Numbered from the stretch's first letter, positions 32,761 to 42,353 are shown. The stretch is 64,000 bases of DNA from ZC4RG30 sp963726085 (GCA_963726085.1 CAVSAR010000001.1:310001-374000), one strand, 5' to 3'. Notes: generated from the sequence alone by a model not told the origin. Numbers and translations are program-made.

Positions 32761-33832
32761 GGCGACGTTCGAACTCCTGCATGAATGCAACCAGCGCCGC
32801 GACGGCGTCGGGGGTCACCGCATTGTAGATACTGGCCCGCATGCCACCGACCGAGCGGTGACCTTCCAGGTTCGTCAGCCCCGCGGCCTTGGCGTCACCC
32901 AGGAACAGTTTATCGAGGTCCGGTTTCGACAAGGTGAACGGCACGTTCATGATCGAGCGATCCGCGCGGGCCACGGGATTGCGGTAGAACCCGCTGCTGT
33001 CGATCACCGCATACAGCGCCTCGGCCTTGCGCCGGTTGCGCTCGCCCATGATGGCCAACCCACCCTGGGCCTTGAGCCAGCGAAATACCAGGCCAGCAAC
33101 GTACCAGGCGAATGTTGGCGGCGTATTGGACATGGAACCGTCGGCCGCCATCTGGCGCCAGTTCCAGATCGACGGGGTCACGGCTCGTGCCCGGTCCAGC
33201 AAGTCGTCGCGCACGATCACGAGGCACAGGCCGGATGGACCGATGTTCTTCTGCGCGCCGGCGTAGATGACCCCGAAGCGCGATACATCCAGCGGAGCCG
33301 ACAGTATCGACGACGAGTAGTCGGCAACCAGCGGCGCCTGGCTGCTGGGTATGAACGGGAACGCGACGCCACCGATGGTCTCGTTGGGCGTGTAGTGCAG
33401 GTAAGCGGCCTGGGCACTGGGCTGCCAGGTGGCCTGCGCAGGCACGGCGTTGTAGCCCGAGTTCGCCGCATCCGCCACCACGTTAACGCGCGCACAATAA
33501 CGCTGCGCCTCGCCGATGGCCTTCTTTGACCAGTTGCCGGTGTTGACGTAGTCCACGGTTGCCTCGGCCGGCGCGAGGTTCAGCGGCACAGCGGCGAACT
33601 GCCCCGAGGCCCCGCCTTGCAGGAACAGCACCCGGTAGTTGCCCGGCACCGCCAGCAGCTCGCGCAGATCCTGCTCGGCCTGTTCGGCCATGCGGATGAA
33701 CGCCTTGCTGCGATGGCTGATTTCCATTACCGACATGCCACTGCCCTGCCAGTCCAGCAGCTCCGACTGGACCTGCTGCAGCACCTCGACAGGAAGGGCC
33801 GCCGGGCCGGCCGAAAAATTATGGACGCGCAC
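32753..33832 (-). CDS. serC: Phosphoserine aminotransferase
   Basis: A 359-residue PLP enzyme making phosphoserine from 3-phosphohydroxypyruvate. It starts VHNFSAGPAALPVEVLQQ and has SVMEISHRSKAF and the PLP lysine in YAGAQKNIGPSGL. The GTG start has GGGAAA a few bases upstream and matches the family N-terminus. It is first in the run serC-serA-pheA-hisC-aroA-cmk, 82 bases after gyrA. Near the end the frame overlaps serA by 8 bases. Confidence 0.95.
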   Translation of the reverse strand: MRVHNFSAGPAALPVEVLQQVQSELLDWQGSGMSVMEISHRSKAFIRMAEQAEQDLRELLAVPGNYRVLFLQGGASGQFAAVPLNLAPAEATVDYVNTGNWSKKAIGEAQRYCARVNVVADAANSGYNAVPAQATWQPSAQAAYLHYTPNETIGGVAFPFIPSSQAPLVADYSSSILSAPLDVSRFGVIYAGAQKNIGPSGLCLVIVRDDLLDRARAVTPSIWNWRQMAADGSMSNTPPTFAWYVAGLVFRWLKAQGGLAIMGERNRRKAEALYAVIDSSGFYRNPVARADRSIMNVPFTLSKPDLDKLFLGDAKAAGLTNLEGHRSVGGMRASIYNAVTPDAVAALVAFMQEFERRHG

Positions 33833-33914
33833 TTCGATTTCCCGCGGCTGGATGGACCGCGGATTCTAGCAGCCACACAGGGGCTTGGCCCGCCCGGGCC
33901 GGATCAAGCGGGAA

Positions 33915-36518
33915 TTATTCGGCCACTGGTGCGTCGCCGGCGCCCAGATCCGCCGGATCAGCAACCTCGCCGCCACCGAGTTCCTCGCCCAGGGTTTCCA
34001 CGCGCTCCACGCCCGTAAGGCGCTCGCCCTCGGAGAGGCGAATCAGGCGCACGCCCTGCGTGTTGCGCCCGACAACGGATACATCCGCCACCGGCGTCCG
34101 GACCAGCGTGCCGTCCGAACTGATCAGCATCAGCTCGTGCTCCGGCGTCACTTGCAGTGCCGCCACTGTCTCGCCGTTGCGCTCAGTCGTCTGCAACGCG
34201 ATGACGCCCTGTCCGCCGCGGCCATGGACCGGGTAGTCCTCCAGCGGCGTCAGCTTGCCGTAGCCGTTGGCCGACGCTGTTAGCACCAGCCCGTCGCGCA
34301 CCACGATCAGCGCAATAACGGTCTGCCCGGTGCCCAGCTTTACCCCGCGCACCCCGGTTGAATCACGCCCCATCGGTCGCACTTCACTCTCGTTGAAGCG
34401 GATGGCCTTGCCGCCGCTGGTGAACAGCATCACCTCGCGCGTACCGTCGGTGACTTCGACCTCAACCAGCTGGTCGTCGTCACGCAGGTCCACCGCGATG
34501 ATGCCACTGGCGCGCGGCCGCGAGAACGACGACAGCGGCGTCTTCTTCACCGTGCCGTTGCGCGTCGCCATGAACACGTAATGGCCTTCATCGAACTGCT
34601 TTATTGGCAGAACGGCGTTGATCTTCTCGCCGTCCACCAGGGGCAGCAGATTGACCATGGGCTTGCCACGCGCCCCGCGCCCAGCCTGTGGCAGCTCGAA
34701 CACGCGCAACCAGTACAGGCGACCCCGGCTGGAGAAACACAGCAGCGTGTCGTGCGTATGCGCGACAAACAGCGTCTCAATGAAATCTTCATCCTTCATT
34801 GCCGTGGCGCTCTTGCCGCGGCCGCCGCGTCGCTGCGCCTGGTAGTCGGACACCGGCTGCGCCTTGGCGTAGCCACTGTGCGACAGCGTGACCACCACGT
34901 CCTGTGGCTCGATCAGGTCTTCGGTGCGCAGGTTGAGATGATCCAGCGTGATTTCCGTGCGCCGCGCATCGCCGAACTGCTCGCGAATCTCCAGCAATTC
35001 GTTGCGCACCACTTCGGTCAGGCGCGCCGGGCGCGCCAGGATGTCGGTCAGGTCGCCTATCAGCGCCAGCAGCTCGCCATACTCGGTGAGGATCTTGTCC
35101 TGCTCGAGGCCGGTGAGCCGGTTGAGGCGCATCTCGAGGATGGCCTGGGCCTGGGTATCGCTCAAATGATAGGCGTCGCCCACCAGGCCAAACTCGGCAG
35201 CCAGCCCCACCGGGCGGGAGCTGATGGCCCCGGCGCGCTCCAGCATCTGCGGCACGCCACCGGCCGGCCAGGCCCTGGCCATCATCGCTACCTTGGCCTC
35301 CGCCGGCGCAGGCGAGGCCTTGATCAGGGCGATGATCTCATCGATGTTGGCCAGCGCCACGGCCAGGCCCTCCAGCACATGGGCCCGGTCGCGCGCCTTG
35401 CGCAGGTCGTATACCGTGCGCCGCGTGACCACTTCACGGCGATGCCGGATGAACGCCTCGAGCATCTCCTTCAGCGACATCAGCTTGGGCTGCCCGTCCT
35501 GCAGCGCCACCATGTTGATGCCGAACACGGTTTCCAGCGGCGTCTGGGCATACAGGTTGTTGAGCACCACTTCGGCGACTTCGCCGCGCCGCAGCTCCAC
35601 GACGATGCGCATGCCGTCCTTGTCGGATTCGTCGCGCAAGCCGTCGCCGGCAATGCCCTCGATCTGCTTCTCGCGCACCAGATCGGCGATCCGCTCGATC
35701 AGGCGGGCCTTGTTGACCTGGTAAGGCAGCTCGGTGATGACGATGGCCTGGCGCCCGCCCTTTTCCAGGTCCTCGATGTGCGTGCGGCCACGGATTGACA
35801 GGCGGCCGCGGCCGGTCTTGTAGGCGACAACAATTTCGTCGGCGCCATTGATGATGCCCGCGGTGGGGAAATCCGGACCGGGCAGGTGCGCCATCAGCTG
35901 CACCAGCGGGATTTCCGGGTCATCCAGCACTGCCAGCAGCGCGCTGACCACCTCGGTGAGATTGTGCGGCGGAATATTGGTCGCCATGCCAACGGCAATG
36001 CCCGAGGCGCCATTGACCAGCAGGTTGGGCACCCGCGCCGGGAGCACCGCCGGCTCATGTTCCGATTCGTCGTAGTTGGGAACGAAATCCACGGTCTCGC
36101 GATCGATGTCCGCCAGCAACTCGCTGGCAAACCTCGACATGCGCACTTCGGTGTAGCGCATGGCCGCCGGCATGTCCCCGTCCACGGACCCGAAATTGCC
36201 CTGCCCGTCCACCAGCATGTAGCGCATGGAAAACGGCTGTGCCATGCGCACAATGGCGTCATAGACCGCCGAATCGCCGTGCGGATGGTACTTGCCGATC
36301 ACGTCGCCGACGACGCGGGCGGACTTTTTGTAAGCCTTGTTGTAGTCATTTCCCAGCTCGCGCATGGCGAACAGCACGCGCCGGTGCACGGGCTTGAGCC
36401 CATCTCGCACATCCGGCAACGCACGCCCCACGATCACGCTCATGGCGTAATCGAGGTAGGACTGGCGCATCTCGTCTTCGAGGTTTACCTGCAGGATTTC
36501 CCGGGCAATATCACTCAT
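33915..36518 (-). CDS. gyrA: DNA gyrase subunit A
   Basis: An 867-residue topoisomerase subunit. The breakage domain holds Tyr122 (AAMRYTEVR), which attacks DNA. The quinolone region reads YHPHGDSAVYDAIVRMA, with Ser83 and Asp87 as in quinolone-sensitive enzymes. The C-terminal beta-pinwheel starts at the GyrA box QRRGGRGK. It ends with an acidic tail. With GyrB it adds negative supercoils using ATP. It stands upstream of serC as in other gammaproteobacteria and is divergent from ubiG across about 100 bases. Confidence 0.98.
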   Translation of the reverse strand: MSDIAREILQVNLEDEMRQSYLDYAMSVIVGRALPDVRDGLKPVHRRVLFAMRELGNDYNKAYKKSARVVGDVIGKYHPHGDSAVYDAIVRMAQPFSMRYMLVDGQGNFGSVDGDMPAAMRYTEVRMSRFASELLADIDRETVDFVPNYDESEHEPAVLPARVPNLLVNGASGIAVGMATNIPPHNLTEVVSALLAVLDDPEIPLVQLMAHLPGPDFPTAGIINGADEIVVAYKTGRGRLSIRGRTHIEDLEKGGRQAIVITELPYQVNKARLIERIADLVREKQIEGIAGDGLRDESDKDGMRIVVELRRGEVAEVVLNNLYAQTPLETVFGINMVALQDGQPKLMSLKEMLEAFIRHRREVVTRRTVYDLRKARDRAHVLEGLAVALANIDEIIALIKASPAPAEAKVAMMARAWPAGGVPQMLERAGAISSRPVGLAAEFGLVGDAYHLSDTQAQAILEMRLNRLTGLEQDKILTEYGELLALIGDLTDILARPARLTEVVRNELLEIREQFGDARRTEITLDHLNLRTEDLIEPQDVVVTLSHSGYAKAQPVSDYQAQRRGGRGKSATAMKDEDFIETLFVAHTHDTLLCFSSRGRLYWLRVFELPQAGRGARGKPMVNLLPLVDGEKINAVLPIKQFDEGHYVFMATRNGTVKKTPLSSFSRPRASGIIAVDLRDDDQLVEVEVTDGTREVMLFTSGGKAIRFNESEVRPMGRDSTGVRGVKLGTGQTVIALIVVRDGLVLTASANGYGKLTPLEDYPVHGRGGQGVIALQTTERNGETVAALQVTPEHELMLISSDGTLVRTPVADVSVVGRNTQGVRLIRLSEGERLTGVERVETLGEELGGGEVADPADLGAGDAPVAE

Positions 36519-36619
36519 GTTTCAAGGTCTTCTGCGCCCCATTTCAAACCCCAAATTCTAGCACAGAACAGCCTTTCGACCGAGCCTGAAACTGCCCCCG
36601 ACTCGCTATACTGGCGGCC

Positions 36620-37330
36620 GTGAATCAAACCCACTCCGAGACCGGCGATCCTGCGGAAATCGCCAAATTCGAGGCACTGGCGCATCGCTTCTGGGACCCG
36701 CAGGGAGAGTTCGGTCCCCTGCATCACCTGAACCCAGTGCGCGTCGAGTACATCGCCTCGCGCGTTGCGCTGTCTGGCGCACGCGTGCTGGATGTGGGCT
36801 GTGGCGGCGGTCTGCTGGCCGAGGCGCTGGCCCGGCGCGGCGCACAGGTCGTGGCCATCGATCTGTCGCCGGCAATGATCAGCACCGCGCAATTGCATGC
36901 TGCCGAATCCGCCTTGGCCATCGACTATCGTGTGCAGGATGCGCAAGTGCTGGCCCAGGCCCAGCCGCATCAGTTCGATGCCGTGTGCTGCATGGAGATG
37001 CTCGAGCACGTGTCCGACCCGCAGGCCTTCATCGATCTGTTGTCGCAGCTGGTCAAGCCCGGTGGCGCGATCTTCGTCTCGACGCTCAATCGCAACCTCA
37101 AGGCGTTCCTGCTTGCCATCGTGGGAGCCGAATATGTGCTGCGACTGCTGCCGCGCGGTACGCATGAGTACGAACGCTTCATCCGTCCGGCCGAACTGGC
37201 CACCTGGGCACGCCGCGCCGGGCTTTCACTGCTGGACACTGCGGGTCTGCATTACGACCCGCTGAACAAGCGCTGCCGGCTCACGACGGACGTCTCGGTC
37301 AACTACATCGCGCAGCTGGGCACGCAATGA
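36620..37330 (+). CDS. ubiG: Ubiquinone biosynthesis O-methyltransferase
   Basis: A 236-residue SAM methyltransferase for the two O-methylations of ubiquinone. It has KFEALAHRFWDPQGEFGPLH, typical of UbiG, the SAM site VLDVGCGGGLLAEAL, and CCMEMLEHVSDPQAFI. The GTG start follows the divergent gyrA promoter region. It overlaps gph by 4 bases (ATGA), as in many gammaproteobacteria where ubiG lies beside gyrA. Confidence 0.95.
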   Translation: MNQTHSETGDPAEIAKFEALAHRFWDPQGEFGPLHHLNPVRVEYIASRVALSGARVLDVGCGGGLLAEALARRGAQVVAIDLSPAMISTAQLHAAESALAIDYRVQDAQVLAQAQPHQFDAVCCMEMLEHVSDPQAFIDLLSQLVKPGGAIFVSTLNRNLKAFLLAIVGAEYVLRLLPRGTHEYERFIRPAELATWARRAGLSLLDTAGLHYDPLNKRCRLTTDVSVNYIAQLGTQ

Positions 37331-37992
37331 GTCAATCGCAAATCCGCGCCGTGCTGTTCGACCTGGACGGCACGCTGCTGGACACGGCCCCGGACATGAT
37401 CGTTGCCCTCAACACCCTGCTTGCCCAGCAGGACCGTGCCCCGCTGCCCTATGCGCTGGCGCGCACCCAGGTCTCGCACGGCTCCACGGGCATGTTGCGC
37501 CAGGCGTTTCCGGAGGTCGCCGCAGGCGACGAGTTCGAGCAGCTGCGCCAGCGGTTTCTGTCCCTGTACGCAGCGCGCCTTGCGCAGGACACGGCCCTGT
37601 TTGCCGGCTGCGACGCCGTGCTCGATGCACTGGCACAGAAGAGCATCTCCTGGGGCATCGTTACCAACAAGCCCGCCTTCCTCACCGAACCGCTGCTGCA
37701 GGCGCTGGGGCTGGCGCAGCGCGCCGCGTGCGTGGTGTCCGGCGACACGCTGACCGAACGCAAGCCACATCCGGCGCCGCTGCTGCATGCGGCAAAACTG
37801 CTGGCCGTGGCGCCGCAGCAATGTATCTACGTGGGTGACGCCCAGCGCGACGTGCAGTCGGCCCACGCCGCCGGCATGCGGGTATTGCTGGCGCTTTATG
37901 GGTACCTGGGCCCGCAGGACCAGCCCGACACCTGGCAGGCGGATGCGCAGATCCAGTCGCCCCTGGAAATCCTGCACTGGCTCGACCGATGA
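37327..37992 (+). CDS. gph: Phosphoglycolate phosphatase (HAD family)
   Basis: A 221-residue HAD hydrolase. The nucleophile is Asp12 in VLFDLDGTLLDTAPD, motif II is WGIVTNKP, and motif III/IV is CIYVGDAQRDVQSAHAAG. It would clear 2-phosphoglycolate from DNA repair; related HAD enzymes could act on other small phosphates. The ubiG-gph pair is typical of the group. It overlaps both neighbours by ATGA. Confidence 0.88.
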   Translation: MSQSQIRAVLFDLDGTLLDTAPDMIVALNTLLAQQDRAPLPYALARTQVSHGSTGMLRQAFPEVAAGDEFEQLRQRFLSLYAARLAQDTALFAGCDAVLDALAQKSISWGIVTNKPAFLTEPLLQALGLAQRAACVVSGDTLTERKPHPAPLLHAAKLLAVAPQQCIYVGDAQRDVQSAHAAGMRVLLALYGYLGPQDQPDTWQADAQIQSPLEILHWLDR

Positions 37993-38801
37993 GCGCGTCT
38001 GCGCAGCCCCTGGCTGGTCGGGTCATCGCCATCACCGGAGCCACCGGGGGCATCGGCCGTGCAGTTGCATTGGCCGCCGCGCGTGATGGAGCGCAGCTGG
38101 TGCTCAGCGGACGCAATGTGCTCAAGTTGCAGGGCCTGCACGCGGAAATCGAGCAGTTTGCACCCGGCAGGTCGCTGATGGCGCCGCTGGACCTTGAATC
38201 CGCGCTGGCCAATGATTACGACGGGCTGGCTGCGGCGGTGCTGGCCAAATACGGGCGGCTCGACGGTCTGGTGCATTGCGCCGGACTGCTGGGCGCGGTT
38301 ACTCCCATAGACCAGTACGACGTGCCCATGTGGTGCCGCGTGATGCACGTCAATGTCACCGCCGCATTCGCCCTGACCCAGGTGCTGCTGCCGGCGCTGC
38401 GCCGATCTGCCGATGCCGCGGTCATCTTCACCAGCAGTGGCGTGGGCCGCAGGGGCCGGGCCTACTGGGGCGCGTATGCAGTGTCGAAATTCGCCGTGGA
38501 AGGCCTGGTACAGGTGCTGGCCGCGGAACTGTCCGGAAACTCAAGGGTGCGCGTCTACAGCCTCAATCCAGGTCCGGCGCGCACTGCCATGCGGCGCCAG
38601 GCATTCCCGTCCGAGAACCTTGAGACCCTGCCGCTCCCGGAATCCCTGGTTGGCGCGTACCTGCGCTTGCTGGGTCCTGGCTGCACCGATGTCAGTGGCC
38701 TGGCGCTGGACTGTCAGTCCGCGCCTTCATCATCCCCTGCAGCGCCCGCCGCGCCGGCAGCGTCCGCCGGACCGCCGCTGAGCAACAGCGACAACTCCTG
38801 A
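37989..38801 (+). CDS. yciK: Short-chain dehydrogenase, YciK-like
   Basis: A 270-residue Rossmann-fold oxidoreductase. It has the NAD(P) site ITGATGGIGRAVALAAA, HCAGLLGAV, Ser in IFTSSGVG, and the catalytic YAVSK with Tyr and Lys. E. coli YciK is its closest recognised relative by fold and gene context; the substrate is unknown. The last 20 or so residues are low-complexity Ala/Pro/Ser and lie antisense to the end of rluB over 88 bases. Confidence 0.85.
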   Translation: MSASAQPLAGRVIAITGATGGIGRAVALAAARDGAQLVLSGRNVLKLQGLHAEIEQFAPGRSLMAPLDLESALANDYDGLAAAVLAKYGRLDGLVHCAGLLGAVTPIDQYDVPMWCRVMHVNVTAAFALTQVLLPALRRSADAAVIFTSSGVGRRGRAYWGAYAVSKFAVEGLVQVLAAELSGNSRVRVYSLNPGPARTAMRRQAFPSENLETLPLPESLVGAYLRLLGPGCTDVSGLALDCQSAPSSSPAAPAAPAASAGPPLSNSDNS

Positions 38802-39547
38802 TCCGTCAACTGGCGGCTGTGACCGCGAGACAACGTCCGCTCCAGCGTCAACCCACCCAATCCCGTGCGCAGGATCCGGCTGACCTGCGCTCCCTGCCGC
38901 TCCACCAGCAGGCGCAGGTCCCGCCCGTTGGCGCCAATGGTCTCGACGCCATACCAGCGGTTGCTACCTTCCCCGCCAGTGGGTTCGCAGGACTCGATCT
39001 GCATCCTCTCGCCGCTGTCCAGTTCCCCTTCCAACAATCCCGCCAGCTGTTCTGGCGACAGCTCACCGCGCACGCGCAGGCTGAACTGGATGCGTAGCCC
39101 ACGCACTGCGCGTTGCAGTTGCGCGGCCAGGTTTCCATCCGACGTCAGCAGCTCCAGCCCACCATCCATATTGGGCATGGGGCTGATGGGCACATAGCGC
39201 CGCCCAACCCGCCGCGAAAGTCGCTGGGCCATGGCGTCGTGGGCGCCGGCTTCCTGCGCATCTGCTTCGCGAGGTTGCATGAGGTTTTCCCCGGGGGAAC
39301 GGTGGCACAGCCAGGTAGCCGAACGCGTGCTGGATGCCTGGCGCACCAGGCGGCCATCGACGCGCACCTGGTCACTACCCAGGGCCTTGCCACCCAAGGT
39401 GGCCACTTCTCCATTGACCGTAACGCGCCCCGCGCTGATCCACGCTTCGGCCTCGCGCCGCGAGGCAAGGCCCGCCCGTGCCAGTATCTTCTGCACCCGC
39501 TCGGGCGCCGCGGAAGATTCGGGGGTAACGCTGCGTCCGCGGGCCAT
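38714..39547 (-). CDS. rluB: RluB/RsuA-family pseudouridine synthase with altered active-site loop
   Basis: A 277-residue protein with an N-terminal S4 domain (residues 15-70; VQKILARAGLASRREAEAWI) and a pseudouridine synthase fold. In place of the usual GRLDxxTxGLL..T.DG it has PNMDGGLELLTSDG, three residues shorter just after the catalytic Asp. YHKP is replaced by LCHRS, and the conserved Tyr of the later strand by Phe (IQFSLRV). It may have reduced or different activity. ATG 39547 has GAGG upstream and follows scpB by 7 bases in the usual scpA-scpB-rluB order, which supports identity. The tail is Ala/Gly/Asp-rich. Confidence 0.75.
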   Translation of the reverse strand: MARGRSVTPESSAAPERVQKILARAGLASRREAEAWISAGRVTVNGEVATLGGKALGSDQVRVDGRLVRQASSTRSATWLCHRSPGENLMQPREADAQEAGAHDAMAQRLSRRVGRRYVPISPMPNMDGGLELLTSDGNLAAQLQRAVRGLRIQFSLRVRGELSPEQLAGLLEGELDSGERMQIESCEPTGGEGSNRWYGVETIGANGRDLRLLVERQGAQVSRILRTGLGGLTLERTLSRGHSRQLTDQELSLLLSGGPADAAGAAGAAGDDEGAD

Positions 39548-39554
39548 CACTGCC

Positions 39555-40175
39555 TCAATTGAGTGACGGGGCGATGTCGGTGTCGTCGACGGCAACACCC
39601 ACCGGCACGCCGATCGGACCGGGCAGTTGCAGCTGCGGATTGAGGTCTTCCAGGGACTTGAGTTCCTCCAGCGGTGGCAGCTGGTCCAGGGTCTTGAGCC
39701 CAAAGTAATCCAGGAAATCACGGGTGGTGCCCAGCAACTCGGGCCGACCCGGGACCTCCCGGTATCCCACGACGCGGATCCAGTTGCGCTCGAACAGCGT
39801 CTTGATGATGTTGGGATTCACCTGGACACCGCGCACGTTCTCTATCTCGGCACGCGTCAGCGGCTGTCGATAAGCAATCAGCGACAGCGTCTCGAGCAGG
39901 GCGCGCGAGTAGCGCGGCGGGCGCTCCGGCCACAGGCGTGATACGTGGTCAGCCAATTCGCGGCGCACCTGGATGCGAAAGCCCGCTGCCGTCTCGATCA
40001 ATTCAATGCCGCGACCGTTGTACGTGCCGGCCAGTTCATCGAGGGCCTCGCGCAGCTGCTCATTGTCCGGCCGGTCTACCATGTCAAACAGCAGTGCCAG
40101 CTCGCTCAAGGTCAGGCTCCTGCCAGCGGCCAGCAGGGCCGCCTCCAGCACCTTACGCGTGAATTCTGTGTTCAT
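39555..40175 (-). CDS. scpB: Segregation and condensation protein B
   Basis: A 206-residue kleisin partner with two winged-helix domains (VLEAALLAAGRSLTLSEL; RYSRALLETLSLIAYRQPLT) and the typical RAEIENVRGVQVNPNIIKTL and GRPELLGTTRDFLDYFGL. It joins ScpA and Smc for chromosome condensation. The ATG overlaps the scpA stop by ATGA once the scpA frame is restored. Confidence 0.93.
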   Translation of the reverse strand: MNTEFTRKVLEAALLAAGRSLTLSELALLFDMVDRPDNEQLREALDELAGTYNGRGIELIETAAGFRIQVRRELADHVSRLWPERPPRYSRALLETLSLIAYRQPLTRAEIENVRGVQVNPNIIKTLFERNWIRVVGYREVPGRPELLGTTRDFLDYFGLKTLDQLPPLEELKSLEDLNPQLQLPGPIGVPVGVAVDDTDIAPSLN

Positions 40176-41112
40176 TCCTCGTGCTCCCCCTCATCCACGT
40201 CATCGTCCGCCGTAGCCATCCCGGCAGAATTGGCCAGCAACCGTGCGTCCGCCTCGGAAGCTGCCTGCGCCGCACCTTCCACCGCGCCCTCAATCACCAG
40301 TCCCTGGCGCGCCGGGTCGATGCCACGCAGGTGCAACGGCCCGTACAGCTTTGGCCTGCACTATTTCGACCAGGCCTTCGCGCAGCAACTCCAGCAGCGC
40401 GACGAAGGTTACCGCCACGCCCATCCTGCCTTCCGAAGCCTGGAACAACTGCGAGAACTCGACGAATGCTCCCGGTTGCAGCGCGGCCAGGATGTCGCTC
40501 ATCCGGCGCCGAACCGACAGCGGTTCGCGCTGGATGTGGTGGTGCGCGAACATGTCGGCACGTATCGCCACCTCCTTGAACGCGATCAGCAGCTCCTTCA
40601 GCGTGATCTCCGGCAGCGCGCGGACCACGCGACGATCGGCAACCGCCGCACCGGCTATCCAGTTGTCGCGCTCCAGGCGCGGCAACTCGTCCAGGTGCAG
40701 CGCCGCACGCTTGAAGCGTTCATATTCCTGCAGCCTGCGCACCAGCTCGGCGCGCGGATCCTCCTCCAGCCCCGCATTCGGATCGCCGGCACGCGGCAAC
40801 AGCATCCGCGACTTGATCTCGGCCAGCGTCGCGGCCATGACCAGGTATTCCCCGGCCAGGTCCAGCTGCAGCTTCGGTCATCACCTCGATGTACTGCGTG
40901 TACTGGCGGGTGATCTCGGCAATGGGAATGTCGAGGATGTTGAGGTTCTGGCGCCGGATCAGGTACAGCAGCAGGTCCAGCGGCCCCTCAAACGCATCGA
41001 GAAAGACCTCCATGGCGTGCGGCGGTATGTACAGGTCACGCGGCATTTCCGTCATCTGCTCGCCAAACACGACGGCAAACGGCATTTCCGACTGCACAGC
41101 TTCGTTGCTCAC
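40172..41112 (-). pseudogene. scpA: Segregation and condensation protein A, broken by two single-base insertions
   Basis: The kleisin subunit of the Smc complex. The N-terminal part (from MSNEAVQSEM; FEGPLDLLLYLIRRQNLNILD) is in one frame and the middle (MAATLAEIKSRMLLPR; VTFVALLELLREGLVEIVQAK) in another. The end returns to a third phase, reading KLYGPLHLRGIDPARQG up to EGEHEE and a TGA that overlaps the scpB ATG. One extra base lies within 40862-40875 and another in 40347-40352. Removing both makes 312 residues and restores ATGA overlaps with trpS and scpB at each end. That exact fit argues for two sequence errors or very recent mutations. Both spots follow CAGC on the plus strand. Confidence 0.85.
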
Positions 41113-42353
41113 GACGCACCCGATTCCGTGGCCAGGCTCATGGCCTTGCGCACCACCTGCATGGTTTCCCCAGCCACGTCATTGGCGCGTGCCGCGCCGT
41201 CGGCAAGGATTTCGCGGACCCGTTGCGGGTGCTGCACATAGGGCTGGGCGCGCTCGCGCATGCGACTGGCATCCTCGCTGATCCTGTCTATGACCGGTTT
41301 CTTGCACTCGAGGCAACCGATGCCGGCAGTGGTGCATCCCTGGCGCACCCAGGCGCGCGTCTCGTCGCTGGAATACAGCTTGTGCAGGTCCCAGACCGGG
41401 CATTTCTCCGGGGTCCCCGGGTCGGTACGCCGCACCCGGGCCGGATCCGTCTGCATTCCCCTGATCTTGCGCGCGATGGACTCCGGCTCTTCGGTAAGGC
41501 CAATGGTGTTGCCGTAGGACTTGGACATCTTGCGTCCGTCCAGGCCCGGCACCCGGGGCGTCGGGGTCAGCAACACTTCCGGGGCGGGCAGCAACTGGTG
41601 GTGCTCGCCCTCAAGGTTTGCCAACAGCAACGCCTGCTGCTCGGCATCAATGGCGAGGCTGGAGCGCACCAGCACTCGCGCTTCGGTCAGCGCCGCATGA
41701 TCGCCGCCTTCCTGGAAGCGGCGGCGCAAGTCCGCATAGCGCTCGCGCGCACTGGCGTCAAACCTTGCCAATGCAGCCTTGGCGCGCGCGGCAAACTGCG
41801 GGTCCTGGCCATAAAGGTGATTGAAGCGGCGCGCCAGCTCGCGCGTCATCTCCACATGGGCAACCTGGTCTTCGCCCACCGGCACGAAGGCCGGACGGTA
41901 GATCAGGATGTCGGCACTCTGCAGCAGCGGATAGCCCAGGAATCCATAGGTGGCCAGGTCCTTGTCCTTGAGCTGTGCCTGCTGGTCCTTGTAGGTGGGC
42001 ACCCGCTCCAGCCAGCCCAGCGGCGTGATCATTGACAGCAGCAGGTGCAACTCGGCGTGGCCCAGGACATGGGACTGCACGAAAATCGTCGCGCGACCGG
42101 GATCCAGTCCCGCCGCCAGCCAGTCGATCACCATCTCATGGATATTCTTCTGCAGGGCACCGGGATGCTCGTAGTCCGTAGTCAGCGCATGCCAGTCGGC
42201 CACGAAGAAGAATCCCTGGTGGTGATTCTGTAGTGCTACCCAGTTTTTGAGCGCCCCGTGGTAGTTGCCAAGGTGCAGCTGACCGGTGGGTCGCATGCCT
42301 GACAGCACACGAGAAGGAACGCCAGGGGTCGCCGCAGTACTCATCGGCGGCAT
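41109..42353 (-). CDS. trpS: Tryptophanyl-tRNA synthetase
   Basis: A 414-residue class I synthetase charging tRNA-Trp. It has HLGNY (the HIGH motif) in GQLHLGNYHG and KMSKS in GRKMSKSYGN. It is about 80 residues longer than the E. coli enzyme, mainly from an insertion of about 70 residues between RFNHLYG and LLPAPEVLLTPTPRV, rich in Ala/Arg. Start is ATG 42353, one base into the yciO stop; ATG 42344 is possible. The stop overlaps scpA by ATGA. Confidence 0.95.
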   Translation of the reverse strand: MPPMSTAATPGVPSRVLSGMRPTGQLHLGNYHGALKNWVALQNHHQGFFFVADWHALTTDYEHPGALQKNIHEMVIDWLAAGLDPGRATIFVQSHVLGHAELHLLLSMITPLGWLERVPTYKDQQAQLKDKDLATYGFLGYPLLQSADILIYRPAFVPVGEDQVAHVEMTRELARRFNHLYGQDPQFAARAKAALARFDASARERYADLRRRFQEGGDHAALTEARVLVRSSLAIDAEQQALLLANLEGEHHQLLPAPEVLLTPTPRVPGLDGRKMSKSYGNTIGLTEEPESIARKIRGMQTDPARVRRTDPGTPEKCPVWDLHKLYSSDETRAWVRQGCTTAGIGCLECKKPVIDRISEDASRMRERAQPYVQHPQRVREILADGAARANDVAGETMQVVRKAMSLATESGAS

